Shown in pieces: positions 47,881 through 57,311 of a stretch of 64,000 nucleotides of DNA (the first letter of the stretch is position 1; each line of letters begins with the position of its first letter). A model generated the notes under the pieces. That model searched no databases. It was given only the letters and a program-made list of their open reading frames with translations, and was not told the origin of the DNA. Origin of the DNA: Polynucleobacter sp. AP-Nino-20-G2 (GTDB lineage Bacteria > Pseudomonadota > Gammaproteobacteria > Burkholderiales > Burkholderiaceae); the NCBI RefSeq assembly GCF_018688235.1, contig NZ_CP061313.1, positions 1 to 64,000 on the forward strand. The letters are read 5' to 3'. A program made the position numbers and the translations under genes.

Positions 47881-50800
47881 ATGAAAGCATTGCTCGATTT
47901 ATTTAAGCAAACGCAGGGTGATGAGCAGTTTGATGTCATCAAGATTGGTCTTGCATCCCCTGAGAAAATTCGCTCATGGTCTTTTGGCGAAGTACGCAAG
48001 CCAGAAACCATCAACTACCGGACTTTTAAGCCCGAGCGTGATGGTCTGTTCTGCGCCAAGATTTTTGGACCAACCAAAGACTACGAGTGCTTATGCGGCA
48101 AGTACAAGCGCTTAAAGTTCCGTGGCGTTATTTGCGAGAAGTGTGGCGTTGAAGTTACGCTCGCCAAAGTACGTCGTGAGCGCATGGGCCACATTGAGTT
48201 GGCGGCCCCTGTAGCGCACATTTGGTTCTTGAAGTCATTGCCATCCCGTTTGGGCATGGTTCTCGATATGACATTGCGTGATATCGAGCGCGTTCTTTAC
48301 TTTGAAGCATATGTAGTGGTTGATCCCGGCATGACTCCTGAAGGCGCGATGAAGCGCGGTCAAATCATGTCTGAAGATGAGTACTACGCCAAGACCGAAG
48401 AGTATGGTGACGGTGCATTTACTGCCATCATGGGCGCGGAAGGTATTCGTGACCTCTTGCGCGGTATCGATATCGATCGTGAAGTAGAGACAATTCGTGC
48501 TGATTTGAAAGCAACTGGTAGTGACGCCAAGATCAAGAAATACGCTAAGCGCTTAAAAGTGCTCGAGGCATTCCAGACTTCAGGCATTAAGCCCGACTGG
48601 ATGATCATGGAAGTATTGCCAGTATTGCCACCAGAGTTGCGCCCATTGGTGCCATTGGATGGCGGTCGCTTTGCTACTTCCGATTTGAACGACCTCTATC
48701 GTCGTGTGATTAACCGTAACAACCGTTTAAAGCGTTTGTTAGAGTTGCGCGCGCCAGAGATCATCGTTCGTAACGAAAAGCGCATGCTGCAAGAAGCGGT
48801 TGATTCATTGCTCGACAACGGTCGTCGCGGTAAGGCTATGACTGGCGCTAACAAGCGTCCTCTCAAGTCTTTGGCCGAGATGATCAAAGGTAAGAGCGGT
48901 CGTTTCCGTCAAAACTTGTTGGGTAAACGTGTTGACTACTCAGGTCGTTCAGTCATCGTGGTTGGCCCTACATTGAAATTGCATCAGTGCGGCTTGCCAA
49001 AATTAATGGCCTTGGAATTGTTCAAACCATTCATTTTCAACAAGCTCGAGACTTTAGGAATTGCAACCACGATTAAGGCTGCGAAGAAAGAAGTTGAAAG
49101 TCAGACTCCAATCGTTTGGGACATTCTCGAAGAAGTCATTCGTGAACATCCAATCATGTTGAACCGTGCGCCTACATTGCACCGTCTCGGTATTCAGGCT
49201 TTCGAGCCAATGCTGATTGAAGGTAAGGCAATCCAATTGCACCCATTAGTCTGCGCGGCATTTAACGCCGACTTTGACGGTGACCAAATGGCGGTTCACG
49301 TTCCTTTGTCGCTCGAAGCGCAAATGGAAGCACGTACATTGATGTTGGCTTCGAACAACGTATTGTTCCCAGCTAACGGCGAACCATCTATCGTTCCTTC
49401 ACAGGACGTGGTGTTGGGTCTGTACTACGCTACTCGTGACAAGATCAACGGTAAAGGCGAAGGCATGGTCTTCGCTAATATCACTGAAGTGATTCGTGCA
49501 TACGAAGCTGGTCAAGTTGAATTGGCTTCACGCGTTGCTGTACGTATTACTGAGTTTGAGATCGTGGATAAGAAGGCAGAGGGCGATGCCCGTTTTGCTG
49601 AGAAGACCAAGATCTATCAAACTTCAGTCGGCCGCGCCATCTTGTCAGAGATTTTGCCTAAAGGCATGTCTTTCGAGGAAATTAATAAGCCTCTGAAGAA
49701 AAAAGAAATCTCACGTTTGATTAACACTTCATTCCGTAAGTGCGGTCTTCGTGAAACTGTTATTTTTGCTGACCGCCTCTTGCAGTCTGGTTTCCGCTTG
49801 GCGACTAACGCCGGTATCTCGGTTGCGATCGACGATATGCTGATTCCAACTTCTAAAGAGCGCATCATCACTGAAGCTTCTACCAAGGTTAAAGAGTATG
49901 ACAAGCAGTTCATGTCAGGCCTCGTAACCAATCAAGAGCGTTATAACAACGTGGTTGATATTTGGGGTGCTGCCGGTGACCAGGTTGGTAAGGCGATGAT
50001 GGATGAGTTGTCACACGTTGACGTGCTCGACCGTAACGGTAAAACAGTGCGTCAAGAGTCCTTTAACTCCATCTACATGATGGCGGACTCTGGTGCGCGT
50101 GGATCTGCGGCGCAGATCCGCCAGTTGGCTGGTATGCGTGGTTTGATGGCGAAGCCTGATGGTTCCATTATCGAAACCCCAATTACTGCGAACTTCCGTG
50201 AAGGTTTGAACGTGTTGCAGTACTTCATCTCTACCCACGGTGCTCGTAAGGGTCTAGCCGATACAGCATTGAAGACAGCGAACTCTGGTTACTTGACACG
50301 TCGTTTATGTGACGTAACGCAAGATTTGGTTGTGATCGAAGAAGATTGCGGCGCAACATCTGGCGTAACGATGAAGGCGCTTGTTGAGGGCGGCGAAATT
50401 ATCGAAGCATTGCGCGATCGAATTTTGGGTCGTGTCTGTATCGGTGACATCGTTCATCCTGATACACAAGAAGTGATCGTTCCAAACGATACATTGCTTG
50501 ACGAAGATCATGTAGATCAAATCGTTGCATTGGGCATTGACGAAGTTAAAGTTCGTACAGTACTTTCTTGTTTAACTCGCTTCGGCTTGTGCGCAAAGTG
50601 CTACGGACGTGACTTGGGTCGCGGTGGCTTGGTGAACGTTGGTGAGGCAGTTGGTGTGATTGCTGCTCAGTCTATCGGTGAGCCAGGAACACAGTTGACT
50701 ATGCGTACCTTCCACATTGGTGGTGCTGCGTCACGTGCTTTGGTTGCAAGCAATATTGAAGCCAAATCTAACGGTGCTTTGAAGTTCTCCGGCACGATGC

Positions 50801-52143
50801 GTGTTGTGAAAAATGCGAAGGGTGAGCAGATCGTGATTTCACGTTCTGGTGAAGCCTTGATCATTGACGACAACGGTCGCGAGCGTGAGCGTCATAAAGT
50901 GCCTTATGGCGCAACTCTCTTGTTAAAAGAAGGTGCGGCAGTAAAGGCTGGCGCAAGCTTGGCGACATGGGATCCATTGACACGTCCAATTATTTCTGAG
51001 TACGCTGGTATCGCTCGCTTCGACAACGTTGAAGAAGGTGTTACTGTTGCTAAGCAGGTTGACGAAGTGACCGGTCTCTCCACTTTGGTGGTAATTGACG
51101 GTAAGCGTCGCTCTGCAGCAAGCAAAGGCGTTCGTCCAATGATCAACTTAGTTGATGACAAGGGCGGTGAAGTGATGATTGCGGGTACAGATCACCCAGT
51201 AAACATTGGCTTGCAAGTTGGCGCTTTGATCACTGTTAAAGACGGTCAAAAAGTTGAAGTTGGTGAAGTATTGGCGCGTATTCCAATCGAATCACAGAAG
51301 ACTCGTGACATTACCGGTGGTCTGCCACGCGTTGCCGAATTGTTCGAGGCGCGTTCACCAAAAGATGCTGCTGTATTGGCAAAAGTCACTGGAACAGTTT
51401 CCTTCGGTAAAGAAACCAAGGGCAAGCAACGTCTAGTGATTACCGATATGGATGGCGAAGCAAATGAATTCTTGATTCCTAAAGAGAAGCAGGTTCTCGT
51501 TCATGACGGTCAAGTCGTGAACAAGGGCGAGATGATTGTGGAAGGCCCTGCCGATCCACACGACATCTTGACGCTCAAAGGAATCGAAGAGTTGGCAATC
51601 TACATCGTTGACGAAGTTCAAGACGTATATCGTCTCCAGGGTGTGAAGATCAATGACAAGCACATCGAAGTTATCGTGCGTCAGATGTTGCGTCGCGTTC
51701 AGGTAACTGATCCAGGCGATACATCCTTCATTACTGGTGAGCAAGTTGAGCGTTCTAAGCTGTATGACGCAAACGATGCTGCGATCGCTGCAGGTAAACA
51801 CCCAGCTCAGTTCGAGAACGTGTTGTTGGGTATTACTAAAGCATCCTTGTCGACAGACAGCTTCATTTCAGCGGCTTCTTTCCAAGAAACCACCCGTGTA
51901 TTGACCGAGGCTGCAATTATGGGCAAGACCGATACACTCCGTGGCCTCAAGGAAAACGTCATTATTGGTCGCCTGATCCCAGCTGGTACCGGCTTGTCTT
52001 ACCGCCGTGCACGCAAGGTCAGAGAGCAATTCGAGCGTGATCGTGCTCAAATGATTGCCGCCGAAGAGGAAGCAATGGCTGATATGCCTGTAGAAATAGA
52101 GGCTGAAGTGATTGCTCCTGCTGGGGAGGCTGATCCGAGCTAA
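47881..52143 (+). CDS. rpoC: RNA polymerase beta' subunit
   Basis: The 1420-aa subunit starts at ATG 47881, right after the rpoB stop. It has the N-terminal zinc finger (CLCGKYKRLKFRGVICEKCGVE), the catalytic NADFDGDQMAVH near residue 461, and the second zinc site with CGATSG and CAKCYGRD. The open frame continues upstream into rpoB but the ATG fits the family start. Confidence 0.98.
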   Translation: MKALLDLFKQTQGDEQFDVIKIGLASPEKIRSWSFGEVRKPETINYRTFKPERDGLFCAKIFGPTKDYECLCGKYKRLKFRGVICEKCGVEVTLAKVRRERMGHIELAAPVAHIWFLKSLPSRLGMVLDMTLRDIERVLYFEAYVVVDPGMTPEGAMKRGQIMSEDEYYAKTEEYGDGAFTAIMGAEGIRDLLRGIDIDREVETIRADLKATGSDAKIKKYAKRLKVLEAFQTSGIKPDWMIMEVLPVLPPELRPLVPLDGGRFATSDLNDLYRRVINRNNRLKRLLELRAPEIIVRNEKRMLQEAVDSLLDNGRRGKAMTGANKRPLKSLAEMIKGKSGRFRQNLLGKRVDYSGRSVIVVGPTLKLHQCGLPKLMALELFKPFIFNKLETLGIATTIKAAKKEVESQTPIVWDILEEVIREHPIMLNRAPTLHRLGIQAFEPMLIEGKAIQLHPLVCAAFNADFDGDQMAVHVPLSLEAQMEARTLMLASNNVLFPANGEPSIVPSQDVVLGLYYATRDKINGKGEGMVFANITEVIRAYEAGQVELASRVAVRITEFEIVDKKAEGDARFAEKTKIYQTSVGRAILSEILPKGMSFEEINKPLKKKEISRLINTSFRKCGLRETVIFADRLLQSGFRLATNAGISVAIDDMLIPTSKERIITEASTKVKEYDKQFMSGLVTNQERYNNVVDIWGAAGDQVGKAMMDELSHVDVLDRNGKTVRQESFNSIYMMADSGARGSAAQIRQLAGMRGLMAKPDGSIIETPITANFREGLNVLQYFISTHGARKGLADTALKTANSGYLTRRLCDVTQDLVVIEEDCGATSGVTMKALVEGGEIIEALRDRILGRVCIGDIVHPDTQEVIVPNDTLLDEDHVDQIVALGIDEVKVRTVLSCLTRFGLCAKCYGRDLGRGGLVNVGEAVGVIAAQSIGEPGTQLTMRTFHIGGAASRALVASNIEAKSNGALKFSGTMRVVKNAKGEQIVISRSGEALIIDDNGRERERHKVPYGATLLLKEGAAVKAGASLATWDPLTRPIISEYAGIARFDNVEEGVTVAKQVDEVTGLSTLVVIDGKRRSAASKGVRPMINLVDDKGGEVMIAGTDHPVNIGLQVGALITVKDGQKVEVGEVLARIPIESQKTRDITGGLPRVAELFEARSPKDAAVLAKVTGTVSFGKETKGKQRLVITDMDGEANEFLIPKEKQVLVHDGQVVNKGEMIVEGPADPHDILTLKGIEELAIYIVDEVQDVYRLQGVKINDKHIEVIVRQMLRRVQVTDPGDTSFITGEQVERSKLYDANDAAIAAGKHPAQFENVLLGITKASLSTDSFISAASFQETTRVLTEAAIMGKTDTLRGLKENVIIGRLIPAGTGLSYRRARKVREQFERDRAQMIAAEEEAMADMPVEIEAEVIAPAGEADPS

Positions 52144-52153
52144 TTTGGTAGTT

Positions 52154-52176
52154 CTGGCCAGAAATGGCCAGTTTTT
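52154..52176 (+). terminator. rpoBC terminator
   Basis: CTGGCCA (52154-52160), loop GAAA, TGGCCAG (52165-52171), then TTTTT form a clean intrinsic terminator 10 bp after the rpoC stop. It ends the secE-to-rpoC block. Confidence 0.9.
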
Positions 52177-52187
52177 CCCCTCGAGGT

Positions 52188-52215
52188 TGACGGAAAAGGC
52201 TGGCCAGGCTAGAAT
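52188..52215 (+). promoter_or_regulatory. str operon promoter
   Basis: TTGACG and TAGAAT (ending at 52215) are spaced 17 bp apart, a near-consensus sigma-70 pair located directly after the rpoBC terminator and about 105 bp before rpsL. The GC-rich spacer includes GGCTGGCCAGG. It should drive rpsL-rpsG-fusA-tuf. Confidence 0.85.
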
Positions 52216-52319
52216 GCTGAGTTCTACTGATTCAGAAGAGGGTCTTTTTGACCTAGAAATTCTCTAAGTCATTGATTTTCTTGAAGAAAGCAACAAAGAA
52301 GTACTAACCGAGCTATTTT

Positions 52320-52700
52320 ATGCCAACAATTAATCAATTATTACGCAAGCCAAGAAGTCGGCTGACCGTTAAAAGCAAGAGCCCTGCGTTGCAAAACAGC
52401 CCGCAGCGCCGTGGTGTATGTACACGTGTATATACAACAACTCCTAAAAAGCCTAACTCTGCGCTTCGTAAAGTAGCCAAGGTTCGCTTAACCAATGGTT
52501 TTGAAGTGATTTCATACATTGGTGGTGAAGGCCATAACCTCCAGGAACACTCAGTAGTGTTGATCCGTGGTGGTCGTGTAAAGGATTTGCCAGGTGTTCG
52601 TTACCACATCGTTCGTGGCTCACTTGACTTGCAAGGTGTTAAAGACCGTAAGCAGTCACGTTCCAAGTACGGTGCTAAGCGCGCTAAGAAAGCTGCTTAA
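52320..52700 (+). CDS. rpsL: 30S ribosomal protein S12
   Basis: S12 sits at the decoding centre and governs accuracy. The 126-aa protein has the conserved TTPKKPNSALRKVAKVRL near residue 40 and GGRVKDLPGVRYHIVRG near 86. The lysines whose mutation gives streptomycin resistance are both present (PKKPNS and RVKDLP), so the wild-type sensitive form is expected. Confidence 0.97.
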   Translation: MPTINQLLRKPRSRLTVKSKSPALQNSPQRRGVCTRVYTTTPKKPNSALRKVAKVRLTNGFEVISYIGGEGHNLQEHSVVLIRGGRVKDLPGVRYHIVRGSLDLQGVKDRKQSRSKYGAKRAKKAA

Positions 52701-52848
52701 TAGCAACTTAAAGTTTTTGTAGCAAGTCTTCGTTTGTCAGACTTAAAAGACAAGTAAGTGGCTGCTCCGCCTGGAATCTTCCAGGTAGTAGGGCAGCCGG
52801 AGCGGGTGATCCATGTGGGCCACCCCTAACTGAACTGAAGGAGTAGTT
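52701..52848 (+). promoter_or_regulatory. rpsL-rpsG gap with S7-type regulatory structure
   Basis: This 148-bp gap contains a perfect inner hairpin CCTGGAA-TC-TTCCAGG (52770-52785) inside an outer stem GGCTGC/GCAGCC (52760-52765 and 52793-52798). A further stem GGGTG/CACCC lies just before the rpsG ribosome site. In E. coli the same gap binds S7, which represses rpsG and downstream genes. The parallel is by position and structure, not sequence. Confidence 0.55.
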
Positions 52849-53319
52849 ATGCCACGTCGTCGTGAAGTTCCCAAACGGGAAATCTTGCCTGATCCAAAAT
52901 TCGGCAATGTAGAAGTAGCAAAATTCATGAACGTCCTCATGTTGGACGGCAAGAAATCGGTAGCAGAGCGTATCGTTTACGGTGCCTTTGATCACATCGA
53001 GAAAAAAGCAAACAAAGAGCCACTCGAAGTTTTCTCAACAGCTATGGGCAACGTTAAGCCAATGGTTGAGGTGAAGAGTCGTCGTGTTGGTGGTGCTAAC
53101 TACCAGGTTCCTGTTGAAGTTCGCCCATCACGTCGTTCCGCTTTGGCAATGCGCTGGGTGCGCGAAGCCGCAAAGAAGCGTGGCGAAAAATCAATGGCAC
53201 AACGTTTGGCCAACGAATTATTAGAAGCTGCTGAAGGCCGTGGCGGCGCAATGAAGAAGCGTGAAGAAGTTCACCGTATGGCTGAAGCTAATAAAGCTTT
53301 CTCACATTTCCGCTTCTAA
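52849..53319 (+). CDS. rpsG: 30S ribosomal protein S7
   Basis: S7 starts assembly of the 30S head. The 156-aa protein begins PRRREVPKREILPDPKFGNVEVAKFMN and contains RRVGGANYQVPVEV near residue 77. A GAAGGAG ribosome site precedes the ATG. Confidence 0.97.
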   Translation: MPRRREVPKREILPDPKFGNVEVAKFMNVLMLDGKKSVAERIVYGAFDHIEKKANKEPLEVFSTAMGNVKPMVEVKSRRVGGANYQVPVEVRPSRRSALAMRWVREAAKKRGEKSMAQRLANELLEAAEGRGGAMKKREEVHRMAEANKAFSHFRF

Positions 53320-53346
53320 TCGCACAGCAAAGAAAAGGTACCAACA

Positions 53347-55449
53347 GTGGCACGTAAAACCCCCATCGACAAATACCGCAATATCGGTATTTCTGCGCAC
53401 ATTGACGCAGGTAAAACAACAACAACAGAACGCGTTTTGTTCTACACCGGTGTTAATCACAAGATCGGTGAAGTACATGATGGCGCTGCAACCATGGACT
53501 GGATGGAGCAAGAGCAAGAGCGTGGTATCACGATTACTTCCGCTGCTACTACTACGTTCTGGAAGGGCATGGCTGGTAATTTCCCTGAGCATCGCATCAA
53601 CATTATTGATACCCCAGGACACGTAGACTTCACTATTGAAGTTGAGCGCTCAATGCGCGTTTTGGATGGCGCTTGCATGGTTTACTGTGCGGTGGGTGGT
53701 GTACAGCCACAATCTGAAACTGTTTGGCGTCAAGCAAACAAGTATCAAGTTCCACGTTTGGCATTCGTAAACAAGATGGACCGTACAGGTGCGAACTTCT
53801 TCAAGGTCTACGACCAAATGAAGGCTCGTCTCAAGGCGAACCCAATCTTGATTCAAATTCCAATCGGCGCTGAAGAAAACTTCAAAGGTGTTATTGACTT
53901 GGTAAAAATGAAGGCCATCATTTGGGATGAGGCTTCACAGGGCACTAAGTTTACATACGAAGATATTCCTGCTGAATTGCAAGCGTCTGCTGAAGAGTGG
54001 CGCGAGAAGATGCTCGAAGCTGCAGCAGAGAGCTCTGAAGAGTTGATGGAAAAATATCTCGGCGGCGAAGGCTTGACCGAAGAAGAAATCAAAAAAGCAT
54101 TGCGTCAACGCACTATCGCCAATGAAATCGTTCCAATGTTGTGCGGAACCGCTTTTAAAAATAAAGGCGTTCAGGCGATGTTGGATGCGGTTGTTGAATT
54201 GTTGCCATCTCCATTGGACGTTCCACCAGTCCCATGTGAAGAAGAAGACGGTACACCGACGACCCGTAAAGCATCTGATGATGAGAAATTCTCAGCATTG
54301 GCATTTAAGATCATGACTGACCCATTTGTTGGCCAGCTCATCTTCTTCCGCGTGTACTCAGGTGTAATGAAGTCTGGCGATACGATCTATAACCCAATCA
54401 AGGGCAAAAAAGAGCGTGTTGGTCGTTTATTGCAAATGCATGCAAACGAGCGCGAAGAAATTAAAGAAGTATTTGCAGGTGACATCGCAGCGGCTGTTGG
54501 CCTCAAAGATGCAACCACTGGCGAAACATTGTGCGATCCAGATAGCATCGTGATTTTGGAGCGCATGGTATTCCCAGAGCCGGTGATCTCACAGGCAGTT
54601 GAGCCAAAGACAAAAGCTGACCAAGAAAAAATGGGTCTTGCTTTGAACCGCTTGGCACAAGAAGACCCTTCTTTCCGCGTGAAGACTGACGAAGAATCTG
54701 GCCAAACAATTATTTCCGGTATGGGCGAGCTCCACTTGGAAATTTTGGTTGATCGTATGAAGCGTGAATTCGGTGTTGAAGCAACTGTTGGTAAGCCACA
54801 AGTTGCTTACCGTGAAACGATTCGCAAGGTTTGCGAAGAGATCGAAGGTAAATTCGTTAAGCAATCTGGTGGTCGTGGTCAATACGGTCACGTGGTACTG
54901 AAGCTTGAGCCACAAGAGCCAGGAAAAGGTTTTGAATTCGTTGACGCTATTAAGGGTGGTGTAGTTCCTCGTGAATACATTCCTGCAGTAGAAAAAGGAA
55001 TTATCGAAACTTTAAACTCTGGTATTTTGGCTGGCTATCCAGTGGTAGACATCAAAGCAACATTGTTCTTCGGTTCATACCATGACGTTGACTCCAACGA
55101 AAACGCATTTAAGATGGCGGGCTCGATGGCGTTCAAAGACGGTATGCGCAAAGCATCCCCAGTGTTGCTAGAACCAATGATGGCTGTTGAAGTTGAAACA
55201 CCAGAAGATTTCATGGGTAACGTAATGGGCGACCTCTCATCACGTCGCGGTATTTTGCAAGGTATGGATGACATTCCGGGTGGCGGCAAGATTGTTCGCG
55301 CTGAAGTGCCATTGGCAGAGATGTTTGGTTACTCAACTGGCTTGCGCTCGTTGACCCAAGGTCGCGCTACCTACACCATGGAATTTAAGCATTATTCCGA
55401 AGCACCTAAGAACGTTGCTGAAGCAGTGATGGCTGCTAAAGCGAAGTAA
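53347..55449 (+). CDS. fusA: Elongation factor G
   Basis: EF-G drives translocation using GTP. The 700-aa protein has AHIDAGKTTTTE (P-loop, near residue 17), DTPGHVDF near 88 and NKMDRTG near 142, followed by domains II to V (GRGQYGHV in domain IV). The start is GTG at 53347. A perfect DnaA-box 9-mer (TTATCCACA) lies just after the stop at 55451-55459. Confidence 0.98.
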   Translation: MARKTPIDKYRNIGISAHIDAGKTTTTERVLFYTGVNHKIGEVHDGAATMDWMEQEQERGITITSAATTTFWKGMAGNFPEHRINIIDTPGHVDFTIEVERSMRVLDGACMVYCAVGGVQPQSETVWRQANKYQVPRLAFVNKMDRTGANFFKVYDQMKARLKANPILIQIPIGAEENFKGVIDLVKMKAIIWDEASQGTKFTYEDIPAELQASAEEWREKMLEAAAESSEELMEKYLGGEGLTEEEIKKALRQRTIANEIVPMLCGTAFKNKGVQAMLDAVVELLPSPLDVPPVPCEEEDGTPTTRKASDDEKFSALAFKIMTDPFVGQLIFFRVYSGVMKSGDTIYNPIKGKKERVGRLLQMHANEREEIKEVFAGDIAAAVGLKDATTGETLCDPDSIVILERMVFPEPVISQAVEPKTKADQEKMGLALNRLAQEDPSFRVKTDEESGQTIISGMGELHLEILVDRMKREFGVEATVGKPQVAYRETIRKVCEEIEGKFVKQSGGRGQYGHVVLKLEPQEPGKGFEFVDAIKGGVVPREYIPAVEKGIIETLNSGILAGYPVVDIKATLFFGSYHDVDSNENAFKMAGSMAFKDGMRKASPVLLEPMMAVEVETPEDFMGNVMGDLSSRRGILQGMDDIPGGGKIVRAEVPLAEMFGYSTGLRSLTQGRATYTMEFKHYSEAPKNVAEAVMAAKAK

Positions 55450-55500
55450 TTTATCCACATTATTTTGAATATTGACTAGCTAAAGAAGGCAGACAAAAAA

Positions 55501-56691
55501 ATGGCAAAAGAAAAGTTTGAGCGGACAAAACCGCACGTAAACGTTGGCACAATCGGTCACGTTGACCACGGTAAAACTACATTGACAGCAGCGATCGCTA
55601 CAGTGCTCTCAAAAGCATTCGGTGGCGAAGCAAAAGCATACGATCAGATCGATGCTGCTCCAGAAGAAAAAGCACGTGGTATTACGATTAACACAGCACA
55701 CGTTGAGTACGAGACAGCAAATCGTCACTACGCACACGTTGATTGCCCAGGACATGCTGACTACGTTAAGAACATGATTACTGGTGCTGCTCAGATGGAC
55801 GGCGCGATTCTAGTTTGCTCCGCTGCTGACGGCCCAATGCCACAAACTCGTGAGCACATCCTCTTGGCACGCCAAGTTGGTGTTCCTTACATCGTCGTAT
55901 TTTTGAATAAGTGCGACATGGTTGACGATCCTGAGTTGTTAGAGCTCGTAGAAATGGAAGTTCGTGAACTTCTTTCTAAGTATGACTTCCCAGGCGATGA
56001 CACACCAATCGTTCAAGGTTCTGCTAAGTTAGCGCTTGAAGGCGACGAAGGCCCATTGGGTAAAGAAGCCATCATGAAGTTGGCTGAAGCTTTAGATACA
56101 TACATCCCAACTCCAGAGCGTGCTGTTGACGGCGCGTTCTTGATGCCAGTAGAAGACGTGTTCTCTATCTCCGGTCGCGGTACTGTAGTGACTGGTCGTA
56201 TCGAGCGCGGTATTGTTAAAGTTGGTGAAGAGATTGAAATCGTTGGTATCAAACCAACTCTCAAAACAACTTGTACTGGTGTTGAAATGTTCCGTAAATT
56301 GCTCGACCAAGGTCAAGCAGGCGATAACGTTGGTATCTTGTTACGCGGTACAAAACGTGAAGAAGTTGAGCGCGGCCAAGTATTGGCTAAGCCAGGTTCA
56401 ATCACCCCACATACTCACTTTACAGCCGAGGTTTACATCTTGGGTAAAGACGAAGGTGGCCGTCATACTCCATTCTTTAACAACTATCGTCCACAGTTCT
56501 ACTTCCGTACAACGGACGTAACTGGTTCAATCGAGTTGCCAAAAGACAAAGAAATGGTAATGCCTGGTGATAACGTCACGATTACCGTAAAACTCATCGC
56601 TCCAATCGCGATGGAAGAAGGTTTACGTTTTGCGATCCGTGAAGGTGGCCGTACTGTTGGCGCCGGCGTGGTTGCAAAGATTTTGGCTTAA
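55501..56691 (+). CDS. tuf: Elongation factor Tu, copy 2
   Basis: The same 396-aa protein as copy 1 (38724-39914), in the fusA-tuf-rpsJ position. The coding DNA reads as identical to copy 1 by eye, implying recent gene conversion. The upstream shared tract is AAGGCAGACAAAAAA, and the sequences part 3 nt after the stop. Confidence 0.98.
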   Translation: MAKEKFERTKPHVNVGTIGHVDHGKTTLTAAIATVLSKAFGGEAKAYDQIDAAPEEKARGITINTAHVEYETANRHYAHVDCPGHADYVKNMITGAAQMDGAILVCSAADGPMPQTREHILLARQVGVPYIVVFLNKCDMVDDPELLELVEMEVRELLSKYDFPGDDTPIVQGSAKLALEGDEGPLGKEAIMKLAEALDTYIPTPERAVDGAFLMPVEDVFSISGRGTVVTGRIERGIVKVGEEIEIVGIKPTLKTTCTGVEMFRKLLDQGQAGDNVGILLRGTKREEVERGQVLAKPGSITPHTHFTAEVYILGKDEGGRHTPFFNNYRPQFYFRTTDVTGSIELPKDKEMVMPGDNVTITVKLIAPIAMEEGLRFAIREGGRTVGAGVVAKILA

Positions 56692-56722
56692 TAGCAGTAA
56701 AAATATTTAGCGGTTTGCTAAC

Positions 56723-56751
56723 CGGTGACATCAGTGCTGATGATGTCACCG
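56723..56751 (+). other. 11-bp hairpin between tuf copy 2 and rpsJ
   Basis: CGGTGACATCA (56723-56733) and TGATGTCACCG (56741-56751) are perfect complements around a 7-nt loop. No U-run follows, so it is more likely an RNA-processing or stability element than a terminator. It sits in the 111-bp gap before rpsJ. Confidence 0.55.
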
Positions 56752-56802
56752 TGCTCTTTAGAAATATAACGTGGCAGCACCACAACGCTCTTTGGAATTA
56801 AT

Positions 56803-57114
56803 ATGCAAAACCAAAAAATTCGTATTCGTCTTAAAGCATTTGATTACCGTTTGATTGACCAGTCTGCAGCTGAAATCGTTGATACAGCCAAGCGTACTGG
56901 TGCAGTGGTTAAGGGTCCAGTACCTTTGCCAACTCGTATCGAGCGTTTTGATATCTTGCGTTCACCGCACGTGAACAAGACATCACGTGATCAGTTAGAG
57001 ATTCGTACCCATCTCCGTTTGATGGATATTGTTGATCCTACAGAGAAAACAGTAGATGCTTTGATGAAATTAGACCTCCCAGCAGGTGTGGACGTCGAAA
57101 TTAAGTTGCAGTAA
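56803..57114 (+). CDS. rpsJ: 30S ribosomal protein S10
   Basis: S10 (NusE) is a ribosomal protein that also joins NusB at boxA in rRNA antitermination. The 103-aa product starts MQNQKIRIRLKAFDYRLIDQSAAEIVDTAKRTG and ends DLPAGVDVEIKLQ. A promoter-like element and long gap separate it from rplC. Confidence 0.97.
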   Translation: MQNQKIRIRLKAFDYRLIDQSAAEIVDTAKRTGAVVKGPVPLPTRIERFDILRSPHVNKTSRDQLEIRTHLRLMDIVDPTEKTVDALMKLDLPAGVDVEIKLQ

Positions 57115-57137
57115 TTCAGTATTTCCAGTCTTTGCAC

Positions 57138-57166
57138 TTGCCAAGACTGGCCTTTCGGGATAGAAT
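57138..57166 (+). promoter_or_regulatory. Candidate promoter upstream of rplC
   Basis: TTGCCA (57138-57143) and TAGAAT (57161-57166), spaced 17 bp, lie in the 190-bp rpsJ-rplC gap. They would give a leader of about 140 nt ending in the hairpin GCCGAC-CAATCGAA-GTCGGC just before the rplC ribosome site. An internal promoter here would uncouple rpsJ from the rest of the S10 operon. Confidence 0.6.
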
Positions 57167-57311
57167 CTAAGGCTTCGCTCAATTATTTGGGCGGATTTTA
57201 AGGTTTTATCAGCATTAAAAACGTTGTAACTTATTGATTTAGAAGTACTTTTACTTGTAAATCACTTAAATTAATTTTGCCGACCAATCGAAGTCGGCGT
57301 GGAGCATGAAT

